Shown: positions 1 to 9,869 of the stretch, in pieces
Numbering within the stretch: position 1 is the first letter of the stretch
How the letters are laid out: each line of letters begins with the position of its first letter
NCBI RefSeq assembly: GCF_000400505.1
Contig: NZ_CM001857.1
Location: 1,648,386-1,712,385, forward strand
DNA length: 64,000 nucleotides
Direction of reading: 5' to 3'
Source: Musicola paradisiaca NCPPB 2511
GTDB taxonomy: Bacteria; Pseudomonadota; Gammaproteobacteria; Enterobacterales; Enterobacteriaceae
Made by a program: the position numbers and the translations under genes
Notes under the pieces: model-generated
What the model saw: the letters and a program-made list of their open reading frames with translations, nothing else
Told to the model about the DNA's origin: nothing
Database searches by the model: none

Positions 1-1
1 C

Positions 2-3000
2 AAAAAGGCCGAGCGCTTAGCCGCAGTTGTACAAGGACTGGCGGCTTTTCTGGATTCTGCGCAGTTTACCGCCCAGCCGCCCAGCCTGACGGAGATCGCC
101 TATACCCTGCAAGTGGGGCGTGAAGCGATGGATCAACGTCTGGCCTTTGTCACCCATTCCGTGCAGGCATTGAAACAAACATTAGCGGCTTATCTCTCGG
201 GTTCAGACGCGCCGGAAGCTCTCTATCGCGGTAGTGTGAAAGCCGGTAAAGCCTCTCTGTCGATGCTGACCGAGGAAGAAACATGGCAGACGATGGTCGA
301 AACATGGTTGCAAACCGGCAACTACAACAAACTGCTTGATGTGTGGGTGAAGGGCGGCCAGATTGACTGGAAGCAACTGTACCCGGCAGCCGTTAAACCC
401 CGTCGAATCGGTTTGCCGACCTATCCGTTTGCACGAGATCGTTTCTGGCTAAAGGTAAAGACGCCGACGAGTGAGCGCAATGGGCAAGGGACGGCGCCAC
501 CCCCGGTAAAAATAAGCCCTTATCGTTTGCATCCTCTGGTGCATCGCAATACTTCGGATATGACTTCGCTCTGTTTTACCTCTTGGTTTGATGGCCGTGA
601 ATTTTTCCTGGCTGATCATCTGGTTATGGGGAAAAAGCTGTTACCCGGAGTGGCTTATCTGGAAATGGCCCGGGCTGCCGTTGAGCAGGTCGTCGGCGTG
701 GGACTTCATTTGCAATTAACGCAGATTGTGTGGGTACGCCCATTCATTGCCGAACATCAGGGGGCAGCGGCACCCTCAACCTCAACGGAAAGCTATCCGC
801 TCACTGTGAAACTGTTGCCGCAGTCGGCCAAGGTGATTCGGTTTGACATCTGTTCTCTGATGGCGGATGGCCAAACCCAGGTGCATTGTCAGGGGAAAGT
901 GCTCGTCATCGACCCGCTTTCAGATGACGGCGAAAGACTCGATCTGTCTGTCGCTATGGCTGAACATCAGCAAGGAATCATGGATAAGCTTGAGTGTTAC
1001 CAGGCTTTTCGTGAACTGGGGATCGTATACGGCCCTGGGCATCAGGGCATTGAGCGCCTGTATCTGGCGAAGGGGCGTGTGCTGGCGCGGTTGACGTTGC
1101 CTGAAACGCTCAGTGAAACGCTTGGGGATTATGTCTTACATCCTAGCCTGATGGATGCGGCATTACAGGCGACACTGGGTTTATCCCGAGAGCATCGGTT
1201 GGGTTTACCGTTTGATATGGAATCAATGGATATTCTTCATCGATGCACATCAGCGATGTGGGCTTGTATTACCTATGACGGCGGAATTGAACCCGATCCC
1301 CAGGCAAAGGTACAGCGACTGACTATCAAGTTATATGACGACGCGGGGCAGCTTTGCGTTTATCTGCGTGGCTTTAGCGCCCGCACGCCTGAGCAGGCTA
1401 CGACTCAGGGAAAGGGGACGCTCATGCTGGTGCCGCAGTGGCTTCGTAAACCCGTGCCGGTCAATACGGTTGCTCCGTATTCATACGCGAGTCGCCAGGT
1501 CTTATTTTGCGGCGATCGTGCTATCGCAAACGATATTGGTCTGACGGATGACGTCGTTTTGCCGATGCAGGCTTCGGACGATATCGCGCAGAATTTTCAT
1601 CAGAATGCGCTGGCACTGTTTGCACAGGTGCAAACGATGTTAGCCGGTAAACCCAAACAGGCGATATTACTGCAACTGGTGGTTGCCGGCGATTTCCCGA
1701 CCCGGCTATCAACCGCCCTCAATGGATTGTTAAAAACGGCACGTTTAGAGAACCCCCACTTTATCGGTCAACTGATTGAGCTGGATATGGGCGTCAGCGC
1801 CGATGATGTGGGTGAGAAGCTGCGGGAAAGTAGCCTCGTGCCGGAAGATATTCACATCCGCTATGACCGGGAAGGGCGTCAGGTTCTGTCCTGGCAGGAA
1901 GTGTGCTCGACGACGGGCGGGCGGGGTGTGCCCAATGCCTCAGCGTTGTCCCCGGCGTCTGGACAGGCTGGCCTGCCGTGGAAGGAGCAGGGCGTTTATC
2001 TCATTACTGGCGGCGCTGGCGGGTTGGGACTTATTTTCGCCACGGAAATCGCCCGTCAGACCCGGCATTCAAGGTTGATTTTAACCGGGCGTTCCGCCAT
2101 GAACGCCCGGATCCAGTCGTCGATCAGCCCGTTGGCGGCGCTGGGCGCACAGGTCGATTACCGCATGCTCGACGTGTGTGACCGGCAAGGGGTTGAGGCG
2201 CTGATCGCTACCGTGACCGCACAGTACGGAACGATCAACGGTGTTCTGCACTGTGCCGGCGTACTGCGTGACAGCTACATACTGAAAAAGTCTGCGGCGG
2301 ATTTCCAGGCCGTGCTGGCACCGAAAGTTCAGGGCGTAGTGAATCTGGATCAGGCTTTGGCGCAGCATCCGCTGGATTTCTTTATTCTGTTTTCTTCAAC
2401 GGCGGCAGGTTTGGGTAATCCGGGACAGGCCGATTATGTGACTGCCAATAGTTTCATGGATGCCTACGCCCATTATCGCCAGCAACGGGTGGCTGCGCAG
2501 TTGCGGATGGGAAGAACCCTGGCGATCAATTGGCCGCTCTGGAAAGCGGGTGGGATGAGGGTTGATGACGCCTTCGAAACCATGATGTACCAAAGTACGG
2601 GCATGATCGCGATGTCTACGGATGCCGGTCTTCAGGCGTTCTACCGGGCTATCGGGCGGGAAGAAAACCAGGTGCTGGTGATTGCCGGCGACATTGAAAA
2701 ATTGCGCCAGACGCTCAGTGCTGTTCAGTGGGTAAACGCGGATGAAAAGCGCTGTGAAGAGCCGAGATTAGCCGAGCGCGCACAAGGATTTGACCACATG
2801 GCAACCACACGGACTGATGATATGCCACGGACTGATAGATCACGGATCGATAAGCAGGGTCTGGAAGCGGCGGTGCAGCAACTGTTGACTCGAGACGTAT
2901 CCGCATTACTTGATGTGGACAAGGCCGAAATCGATTTGGATCTTGAATTGACGGAGCTGGGCTTTGACTCAATTCTGACGACTGGGTTTGCCAACACGTT

Positions 3001-6000
3001 GAATCGCCAGTACGGGCTTGACCTGCTACCTACCGTCTTTTTCGAGTATCCAACCCTTTCGGCATTAAGCCGTTACCTGACGGAAACCTATCAGACGGTA
3101 TTTGCTGCAAGATTTACGGATCTTTGGCATCCAGAGAGCGCCCGTGAAACATCGGCCCATCATGGGGCCGTCAAGTCTTCGCCGGCGGAGCACTCGGTTC
3201 AGACCGTGGCTGATTGCTGGCAATCAGTGCCGACCGGGGAACAGACCGCATCTCGCCCTATTGAGCTGGATATTCAGGCGTTGCATGAGGTGATTCAGTC
3301 GCTTCTGTTGCAGGAAGTCTCAACGTTGTTACAAGTGAGCGTGGCGGACATTGATAGCGATATTGAACTGAATGAGCTGGGTTTTGACTCAATTCTGACG
3401 ACCGGTTTTTCGAATACGTTGAACCGGCAATATGGGTTGGATTTGCTCCCGACCGTGTTTTTTGAATATCCGACCATCGCCGGATTGACCACTTATCTGG
3501 CCGATCATTATCAGGAACGCTTTAGTCATCTCTTTGCCGAAAAAGTGAGGGTGCAATCGCCGCGCTCTTGCTCACCGGCGAATGAAACATCATCGACGCA
3601 TAAAACATCACCGGCGAATGACGTACCGGCCGTGAAGGATAATGAGCGTAGCCGCGGGTCGGCGATGCATTTGGCGGATAACTCACCCCTGACAGAGCGG
3701 CAACCATCGCAAGCGCCAGCCCGCCCGCGAGATGAACAGGAAGCGATTGCGATTGTGGGTATGAGCGGCAGCTTTCCGATGGCGCCGGATTTGGAGACCT
3801 ACTGGGAAAATCTGTTTCAAGGCAAGGACTGTATCAGTGAAGTTCCGCCAACCCGCTGGAACTGGCGGGATTACCTGCAAGATGTGCAGGGCGCTGACAA
3901 CAGCGACAGTATTCGCTGGGGCGGATTTATCCAAGATATGGCGGAGTTCGATCCGCTGTTTTTCGGCATCTCGCCCCGGGAGGCTGAATTCATGGATCCG
4001 CAACAACGTTTGTTGATGACCCATGTCTGGAAAGTGATTGAAGATGCCGGTTATTCGGCCAGCTCGCTGTCCGGCAGCTCATTGGGCCTCTATATCGGAA
4101 CGGGGAACACCGGTTATTCCGGCCTGATCGTCGATGCGAAGCTTCCGGCAGAAGGCTTCACCGCAACGGGAATCGTTCCTTCGATCGGCCCGAACCGAAT
4201 GAGCTATTTTCTTAATGTCCACGGCCCGAGTGAACCGATTGAAACGGCGTGCTCATCCTCGTTGATTGCGATTCACCGTGGGGTATCGGCCTTGCGCCAT
4301 GAAGGCTGCGATATGGTGATTGTCGGTGGGATCAATACGCTGGTTACGCCGGATACGTTTGTCAGCTTCTGCAAGGCCGGCATGCTTGCCGCCGACGGTC
4401 GTTGCAAAACCTTCTCCGGCAAGGCTGACGGTTATGTCCGGGGCGAGGGCGTCGGGATGTTGTTGCTGAAACGCTTACATGCTGCAGAAGCAGACGGCGA
4501 TCACATTTATGGCGTGATCCGTGGCAGTGCGCAGAATCACGGCGGTCGGGCCAGCTCGCTGACGGCGCCGAATCCCAGGGCGCAGGTCGCATTGCTGGAA
4601 AGCGTCTACCGGAATGCCGGTATTGATCCCCGGAGTATGAGTTACATCGAGGCTCACGGTACGGGGACGAAGCTCGGTGATCCGATTGAAATCAATAGCC
4701 TGAAAGCCGCATTTAAGGCTATGAAGGCCGATTATCCAGATGAGGGATATCACAATACAGAGTGTGGTATTGGATCGGTGAAAACCAATATCGGGCATCT
4801 GGAGATGGCGGCAGGGATTGCTGGCGTCATTAAAGTGCTGCTGCAAATGAAGCATCAAACCTTAGTGAAGAGCCTGCATGGCGAAGAACTGAATCCCTAC
4901 ATCGATTTCACGGGAACCCCTTTTTATCTCGTTGGCGAGAATCGTCCCTGGCCAGCGTTGAAAAACGCCCGCGGAGAAACTTTGCCGCGCCGGGCCGGTG
5001 TCAGCTCGTTTGGTTTTGGGGGGGCTAATGCGCATGTGGTGATAGAGGAGTACCGGGATACCCGTCCGGTATCACCAGCCGTACAGGATCGTTATGTGAT
5101 CCTGTTGTCTGCCAAAGACGATGTGCGTTTACGGCAGGTAGCCCAGAATCTCAGGCAGTATCTGGCACAGCATCGGGAAAACCCTGAACTGACGTTGACG
5201 AATCTGGCCTATACGCTGCAAGTCGGGCGTGATGCGATGGATGAGCGGCTGGGATGGATCGTGAAGTCATTCGATGAACTGATGGCGAAGATTGACGGTT
5301 TTCTGCAAAACACCGGAAATTCCGATGACACATACCGGGGGCAACGCGGCAGTCATAAAGGGCTGATGGCCCAGTTTTCTGCTGATGAAGAGTTGAGTGA
5401 AGCCATTGCGAAATGGGCTGAGCGTGGGAAGTATGCCAAGTTGCTGAACCTGTGGTGTCAGGGGCTGGCGTTTGACTGGTCAGGTTTGTACCAAGGGCAA
5501 CGTCCGCGTCGTCTTAGCCTGCCGACCTATCCCTTCGATCGTCAGCGATTCTGGCTTCCGGAAGACCAGGGGCAACGCCGTGCCGCTGAGCGCTTACCCG
5601 ATGAGAATGGCGCTGACCCGGTACGGGAAGCATCGGCCAGCGTCCCTTCGTCGTCATCGGAAAACCTCGCCCCCGAGGGCGTAAACACACACTTTAATCT
5701 TGATACTTATCTGATACAGCTGGTCAGTCGGCAGCTCAAAGTCTCCGAAGCGATCATTAGCCCGGATCGCGCGCTGGAAGAGCTGGGGATGGATTCGGTC
5801 GTGTCCGCTGGCCTGTTAAAAAATATCCGGGAAAAATTCCCGGATGTGTCCCGCTCGCTGTTTATGGAGTACCGCACCGTAGGGGAAATTCGGCAATACC
5901 TGAGCAGCCATTTTGGCGATCAACTGGCGAAGCTGGGTAGCCAAACCTTGCCTACCGCACGGGCGGATAGCGAAAAACCGACGGATGAGCAGAGCGCAGT

Positions 6001-7975
6001 AACCGGAAAAGAACCGGGGCAGAATATCAGTATTATCGGCATGGCCGGTATTTTCCCTCAGGCGGAGCATATCTCCGGATTCTGGGAAAACCTGAGTGCT
6101 GGCCGTACAACGCTTTCTGCTTTGAGTGGCAAGCGCAGGTATCTGATGGCTCTGGATGCGCGCGACAGGGGTAGCGATAGAATCGGCGGTTATCTTGATG
6201 GGGTCGAGTATTTCGATCACAAGCTGTTTAAAGTTCCTCACAAGGAGGCCCAAAAGCTGGATCCCCAGATACGGAAGTTGCTCGAAGTCATCTGGCAATC
6301 CGTGACGGATGCCGGATACACCCTGAGCCAGTTCCGTGAAAAACGAACCGGACTTTTTGTGGCGACGCGCGGGCATTCAGGTTATCAGGATATTCCTGCC
6401 AGGATGGATCCCACTCAGGCGGCACAGTGGCGTTTTCAGGCGGAACAGATATCCGCTTATGCCAATCGCATCTCCAATATTCTGAACCTGTCGGGGTTGA
6501 GTGAAATTGTAGAAACCGGATGCGCCAGCTTTCTGGTGGCAATCAGACATGCCATGAGCGCCATTAAAGAAGGGCGCTGCCAGCAGGCTATTGTTGCCAC
6601 GGCGGAACTGGGGCTTTCTCCCTTCGTTCAGAACCGCACGGATGATCAAGCCTTGTATAGCGCTCATCCCGTGACGAAAAGCTTTGCCCATGACTCGGAT
6701 GGGTATGTGAAAAGTGAAGTCGTCGGCGCCATTATCCTGAAAGCCGAGACAGAGGCGTTGGCGCAGGGAGACGCCATCTATGCCAATGTGAAAGCGGTCG
6801 GTGTCAGTCATGGCGGCAAAGCGCCGCTGAAGTGGTATAGCCCGAATATTGAAGGGCAGAAATCGGCCATCGTGGCCGCGTTCAGCGAAGCTGGCATTGA
6901 CCCGGCGACCATCTCTTATATCGAACCTGAAGCCAACGGTTCCCAGTTGGGCGATGCGTCTGAATTGGTGGCCATTCAGGCAGTATATGGCCCCTATCTG
7001 CAAGAGAGCAAAGCACGACAGGCCGCTATCCAGACGAGCCATATCCCAGCGGATAGTCATGCGCCTTCGATTGCCATTGGCTCTCTCAAACCGTTGACCG
7101 GCCATGCCGAAACGGCATCGACTTTTCCGGTATTAGTGAACATGGTGCTGTCGATGTACCACCGCCGTCTGGCAAAAGTCGAGGGGCTGGGAGAACTGAA
7201 CGAAGGAATCACCCTGACCGATGGTTTCGAGCTACTCAGAGCCGATCGGGACTGGGCGAAGCCTGACCATCTCCCCCGGCGCGGTGCTATCCACTCTATG
7301 AGTATTGGGGGGGTGAATGCACACCTGCTGCTTGAGGAATATGACGATGTTCAACGCGCTGAGTGGCTTACGTCTGCCGCCAGGCAGATAAACCGGCCCT
7401 TTATTTTTCTGTTTTCTGAATCGGATGAAGACAGATTAGACACGCTGGTGCGTGATTACCTGGATTTTTTGCCTCGCGTGCAGGCAGATATTGCCGCAGG
7501 CAAGTTTCTTACAGGCGCGCCGGCGGCAGCACAGCAACCGGCGATGGAATCGGTCTATCTGGAGCAACTCGAATACACCCTGCAACAGGGCCGGGAACAA
7601 CGAACCGTGCGACTGGCTATCTGCGCAGCAAGTATTGCGCAGTTGCAGGATAGTTTGCAGCGCTGGCGATCTCATGCGGGCAATCAGCCTGACATTTATG
7701 ACAGTCGTTATGTGTCGCCGGATATCGCTGCGCGCCTGTCTCATTTCGATGATGGCATGCGGCAAGCCGTGATGGATTGGCTGGCTGGTCATGTTGTGGA
7801 TTGGGCGACGTTGCGTCTGGCTGAAGGGCGGGAGGCGTTGATACCCAAACTCCATCTGCCGGCCAATCCATTGCAGAAAGTCTTCTGTTGGCACGACGGT
7901 TTCGACGATATCAACGCGGCTGATGAAAACAGTTCAGTATCGACGGCAGCAGAACAGCGCGCTGTTGTGGAGTAA
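2..7975 (+). CDS. Trans-AT polyketide synthase, 5'-partial (PKS1)
   Basis: The reading frame is open from base 2, so the gene begins upstream; the first visible residues are a post-KS linker (YTLQVGREAM type). Domains read from motifs: DH at about 530-1390 (HxxxGxxxxP with His at 617, DxxxQ at 1154), KR at about 1985-2700 (GGxGGLG, Ser and Tyr present, Asp in AGVLRD suggesting a B-type ketoreductase), two ACPs (GFDS serines at 2969 and 3389), KS at about 3730-5060 (Cys 4250, EAHGTGT, NIGH, so elongating), ACP (GMDS near 5795), and a second KS at about 6020-7350. In this last KS the Cys (6521) and the second His remain, but the first catalytic His is Glu (YIEPEANGS, codon 6929), so it should not elongate (KS0). 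No AT domain is present. The protein ends after a LPANPLQ-type post-KS linker with no ACP of its own. It would act in the cytosol, passing its chain to the free ACP or to PKS2. Confidence 0.95.
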   Translation, partial: KKAERLAAVVQGLAAFLDSAQFTAQPPSLTEIAYTLQVGREAMDQRLAFVTHSVQALKQTLAAYLSGSDAPEALYRGSVKAGKASLSMLTEEETWQTMVETWLQTGNYNKLLDVWVKGGQIDWKQLYPAAVKPRRIGLPTYPFARDRFWLKVKTPTSERNGQGTAPPPVKISPYRLHPLVHRNTSDMTSLCFTSWFDGREFFLADHLVMGKKLLPGVAYLEMARAAVEQVVGVGLHLQLTQIVWVRPFIAEHQGAAAPSTSTESYPLTVKLLPQSAKVIRFDICSLMADGQTQVHCQGKVLVIDPLSDDGERLDLSVAMAEHQQGIMDKLECYQAFRELGIVYGPGHQGIERLYLAKGRVLARLTLPETLSETLGDYVLHPSLMDAALQATLGLSREHRLGLPFDMESMDILHRCTSAMWACITYDGGIEPDPQAKVQRLTIKLYDDAGQLCVYLRGFSARTPEQATTQGKGTLMLVPQWLRKPVPVNTVAPYSYASRQVLFCGDRAIANDIGLTDDVVLPMQASDDIAQNFHQNALALFAQVQTMLAGKPKQAILLQLVVAGDFPTRLSTALNGLLKTARLENPHFIGQLIELDMGVSADDVGEKLRESSLVPEDIHIRYDREGRQVLSWQEVCSTTGGRGVPNASALSPASGQAGLPWKEQGVYLITGGAGGLGLIFATEIARQTRHSRLILTGRSAMNARIQSSISPLAALGAQVDYRMLDVCDRQGVEALIATVTAQYGTINGVLHCAGVLRDSYILKKSAADFQAVLAPKVQGVVNLDQALAQHPLDFFILFSSTAAGLGNPGQADYVTANSFMDAYAHYRQQRVAAQLRMGRTLAINWPLWKAGGMRVDDAFETMMYQSTGMIAMSTDAGLQAFYRAIGREENQVLVIAGDIEKLRQTLSAVQWVNADEKRCEEPRLAERAQGFDHMATTRTDDMPRTDRSRIDKQGLEAAVQQLLTRDVSALLDVDKAEIDLDLELTELGFDSILTTGFANTLNRQYGLDLLPTVFFEYPTLSALSRYLTETYQTVFAARFTDLWHPESARETSAHHGAVKSSPAEHSVQTVADCWQSVPTGEQTASRPIELDIQALHEVIQSLLLQEVSTLLQVSVADIDSDIELNELGFDSILTTGFSNTLNRQYGLDLLPTVFFEYPTIAGLTTYLADHYQERFSHLFAEKVRVQSPRSCSPANETSSTHKTSPANDVPAVKDNERSRGSAMHLADNSPLTERQPSQAPARPRDEQEAIAIVGMSGSFPMAPDLETYWENLFQGKDCISEVPPTRWNWRDYLQDVQGADNSDSIRWGGFIQDMAEFDPLFFGISPREAEFMDPQQRLLMTHVWKVIEDAGYSASSLSGSSLGLYIGTGNTGYSGLIVDAKLPAEGFTATGIVPSIGPNRMSYFLNVHGPSEPIETACSSSLIAIHRGVSALRHEGCDMVIVGGINTLVTPDTFVSFCKAGMLAADGRCKTFSGKADGYVRGEGVGMLLLKRLHAAEADGDHIYGVIRGSAQNHGGRASSLTAPNPRAQVALLESVYRNAGIDPRSMSYIEAHGTGTKLGDPIEINSLKAAFKAMKADYPDEGYHNTECGIGSVKTNIGHLEMAAGIAGVIKVLLQMKHQTLVKSLHGEELNPYIDFTGTPFYLVGENRPWPALKNARGETLPRRAGVSSFGFGGANAHVVIEEYRDTRPVSPAVQDRYVILLSAKDDVRLRQVAQNLRQYLAQHRENPELTLTNLAYTLQVGRDAMDERLGWIVKSFDELMAKIDGFLQNTGNSDDTYRGQRGSHKGLMAQFSADEELSEAIAKWAERGKYAKLLNLWCQGLAFDWSGLYQGQRPRRLSLPTYPFDRQRFWLPEDQGQRRAAERLPDENGADPVREASASVPSSSSENLAPEGVNTHFNLDTYLIQLVSRQLKVSEAIISPDRALEELGMDSVVSAGLLKNIREKFPDVSRSLFMEYRTVGEIRQYLSSHFGDQLAKLGSQTLPTARADSEKPTDEQSAVTGKEPGQNISIIGMAGIFPQAEHISGFWENLSAGRTTLSALSGKRRYLMALDARDRGSDRIGGYLDGVEYFDHKLFKVPHKEAQKLDPQIRKLLEVIWQSVTDAGYTLSQFREKRTGLFVATRGHSGYQDIPARMDPTQAAQWRFQAEQISAYANRISNILNLSGLSEIVETGCASFLVAIRHAMSAIKEGRCQQAIVATAELGLSPFVQNRTDDQALYSAHPVTKSFAHDSDGYVKSEVVGAIILKAETEALAQGDAIYANVKAVGVSHGGKAPLKWYSPNIEGQKSAIVAAFSEAGIDPATISYIEPEANGSQLGDASELVAIQAVYGPYLQESKARQAAIQTSHIPADSHAPSIAIGSLKPLTGHAETASTFPVLVNMVLSMYHRRLAKVEGLGELNEGITLTDGFELLRADRDWAKPDHLPRRGAIHSMSIGGVNAHLLLEEYDDVQRAEWLTSAARQINRPFIFLFSESDEDRLDTLVRDYLDFLPRVQADIAAGKFLTGAPAAAQQPAMESVYLEQLEYTLQQGREQRTVRLAICAASIAQLQDSLQRWRSHAGNQPDIYDSRYVSPDIAARLSHFDDGMRQAVMDWLAGHVVDWATLRLAEGREALIPKLHLPANPLQKVFCWHDGFDDINAADENSSVSTAAEQRAVVE

Positions 7976-8021
7976 ACAAGGAGTGAGTGTGGTTATTTTC
8001 TGGATGAAATAGAGGTGAATA

Positions 8022-8291
8022 ATGAATGAGTTGGATGAAGCTTTGTCAAGTTATCTTGTTGCGTTAGCAGCAAAAATATTGAAATGTGACCAGGCGGATA
8101 TCGCGTGGGAAAGCGACATTGATGAATATGGATTTGAGTCGATGGAGGTTAATCAATATTGCATGGATTTGAATACGTTTTTTTCTATCAAGTTGACTCC
8201 GGTGGTGTTTCTGGAAGTCAATTCGCTTCAGGGATTGAGTGAATATCTTAAAAAGCATCATTTCAATCGCCTTGAAGTAACGCTTCTCTGA
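8022..8291 (+). CDS. Free-standing acyl carrier protein
   Basis: An 89-residue protein with the ACP helix-turn pattern and a phosphopantetheine attachment serine at residue 40 in the context YGFESMEV (Glu replaces the usual Asp before Ser). The start ATG has GAGGTG just upstream. It lies 46 bp after PKS1, whose last KS lacks a following ACP, and 24 bp before the oxygenase homologue. By position it probably completes the PKS1 KS0 module in trans and presents the chain to the oxygenase-like protein; this is inference. It could instead carry a separately loaded unit. Confidence 0.88.
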   Translation: MNELDEALSSYLVALAAKILKCDQADIAWESDIDEYGFESMEVNQYCMDLNTFFSIKLTPVVFLEVNSLQGLSEYLKKHHFNRLEVTLL

Positions 8292-8315
8292 ATTTGGAAA
8301 AAGAGGAAAATATTT

Positions 8316-9479
8316 ATGGAAAAATATGACATTCAAAGTGAAACGCAACGGAAAGTATTTGAAATGATGCCATCGTTCTTTCTCGATCAGGAAGAACAGG
8401 CAAATTTCCACTTTATGATGCATATGCGTCTGTTGCTAAAGTCTCCCGATTTTATGGCGACGTTCGAACGTGATTTATTTGAGAAAAAATTAGCGGATCT
8501 GCAAGCGGCATATTCTGATTTCGCCGCTACGGACTGTGCCGATACTTTCATCAAAATGAAATCCTACGATTTTTCAAATATGGATCGGGCGACTTTTCAG
8601 ACAATGATTAATGATGCCAGTAATCCGCCGATCATTGCCAAAGGTTTTCTCAATGACACCAAAGCCGTTCAGGAGTGGAGCCACGATTATCTGATTGAGC
8701 ACTATAAAGATACGGAGATTATCGCGGTCGGCTATGATGAAAAAGAAACCAGCCTGAAAAAACTCAAGCTGGAAAAAATACTCCGTTCGCAATTGGATAA
8801 AGATTCTAAGGTGAGTTATTACATAAATAACTCTGCGGAAATTTTTAATGACTATCCTGATTTGATTGATGAAGTCGGCGCTGGAAAAATTCTCGATCTT
8901 TTCCATGGTCATTCCGCGAATAGTTTCAGCCAATTATTTGTCGGTAATCTTAGAACCTGGGGAACTAACTGGCATCAGGGGAATGATATTTCCTGTGCTT
9001 TGATGATCAGCGGGGTAAAACGCTGGTACTTTGTCGACCCTCGGCTGGGATATATTTTGCGCCCGTTTCTTGATGGTGCAAACGGCATGTCGGCCAAAAT
9101 GGACGCTCGCCTGGATATCAATTTCCATAAAATTCATCATCCGCTTTATGCCTATGCGCCGAAATTTTATGTCGATCTTGAGCCGGGTGATGTCATCTTT
9201 TTCACAAAATATTGGCCTCATGCTGTCATCAATACGACGCCATTGCAGATCATGGCGAATATGCGGATGACAGAAGTGGATCTGGATACGATGACAAAAG
9301 GAAAAGATGTCCCAACGCTTATGCCGGTGTATGACAATATCCTGAATTCAGATCCGTCTTTTATCAAATTCAAATTCGATATTTTTAACAATTTAGGTAA
9401 AAAATCCAAAACTATCGGAGATGAAAATTATTTCTCTGCCTACAACACCACCAGCGACGTCTTGAGTAAGGGAGAGTAA
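8316..9479 (+). CDS. JmjC/FIH-fold Fe(II)/2-oxoglutarate enzyme homologue with HxG site
   Basis: 387 residues. The C-terminal half matches the JmjC/cupin_8 core of FIH-like oxygenases: Thr217, His220, then a 13-residue stretch to Lys235 (SGVKR), and later EPGDVIFF followed by YWPHAV with His302. This reproduces the FIH spacing of the Thr and Lys that bind 2-oxoglutarate and of the two metal His ligands, without gaps from the first His to the Lys. The acidic ligand of the HxD triad is Gly222 (H-Q-G). HxG or HxA is the signature of non-haem iron halogenases in other cupin families, but Asp224 is close by and could ligate instead. The N-terminal 180 residues are not recognised. Located between a free ACP and a 119-residue unknown, it probably acts on an ACP-bound chain. 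Reaction unknown: hydroxylation, halogenation or loss of activity are all possible. Confidence 0.75.
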   Translation: MEKYDIQSETQRKVFEMMPSFFLDQEEQANFHFMMHMRLLLKSPDFMATFERDLFEKKLADLQAAYSDFAATDCADTFIKMKSYDFSNMDRATFQTMINDASNPPIIAKGFLNDTKAVQEWSHDYLIEHYKDTEIIAVGYDEKETSLKKLKLEKILRSQLDKDSKVSYYINNSAEIFNDYPDLIDEVGAGKILDLFHGHSANSFSQLFVGNLRTWGTNWHQGNDISCALMISGVKRWYFVDPRLGYILRPFLDGANGMSAKMDARLDINFHKIHHPLYAYAPKFYVDLEPGDVIFFTKYWPHAVINTTPLQIMANMRMTEVDLDTMTKGKDVPTLMPVYDNILNSDPSFIKFKFDIFNNLGKKSKTIGDENYFSAYNTTSDVLSKGE

Positions 9480-9481
9480 AG

Positions 9482-9841
9482 ATGAACGAGTATCTGATAA
9501 ATTCCGGTCAATTCAATATGATTATTTGCCCGAAGGATAAAGCGTATTACATCCTGAATGATGATCAGGCATCCGCCGATACGCTCAAGGAATTTCTGGA
9601 GGGAAACAGGGTGCAATATAGCCGACTTAAGCCACTCTGGTTTCGGTATCGGGCCGACGAATCATGGCAGGATTTTGATAAAAAAGAATACCGCCTGGGG
9701 CAGGAACTTGCTGAAGCGGAGCTGATCGATCGCTTTGTATTAAAGAAGTTTAACTTTGGCAGTCTGGTGGCGGTTCGAGACGTCCAGACGGGTAACGTCA
9801 AGGTATTTAAACGGGACAAGTTACCACTGTCAGCGAATTAA
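9482..9841 (+). CDS. Hypothetical protein, 119 aa, in PKS operon
   Basis: Starts two bases after the stop of the oxygenase homologue, with GGGAGAG as ribosome binding site in that gene's last codons, so the two are probably co-translated. I do not recognise the family. The protein is charged, rich in aromatic residues (YY, WFRY, W), has no signal peptide or membrane segment and no Cys pattern beyond one residue. The tight coupling suggests a partner or accessory protein of the ACP/oxygenase pair; this is inference only. Confidence 0.7.
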   Translation: MNEYLINSGQFNMIICPKDKAYYILNDDQASADTLKEFLEGNRVQYSRLKPLWFRYRADESWQDFDKKEYRLGQELAEAELIDRFVLKKFNFGSLVAVRDVQTGNVKVFKRDKLPLSAN

Positions 9842-9869
9842 TACGTTGTCCGTCTGAAGAGAAAAGGAA

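Noticed and set aside
2860..3520. Beta-branching ACP pair
   Set aside because: The tandem ACPs lack the Trp after the Ser that marks beta-branching ACPs, and no HMG-CoA-synthase cassette is present in the window.
6377..7105. Minus-strand open frame of 242 codons in PKS1
   Set aside because: Antisense shadow of the KS0 domain; no ribosome site or recognisable product.
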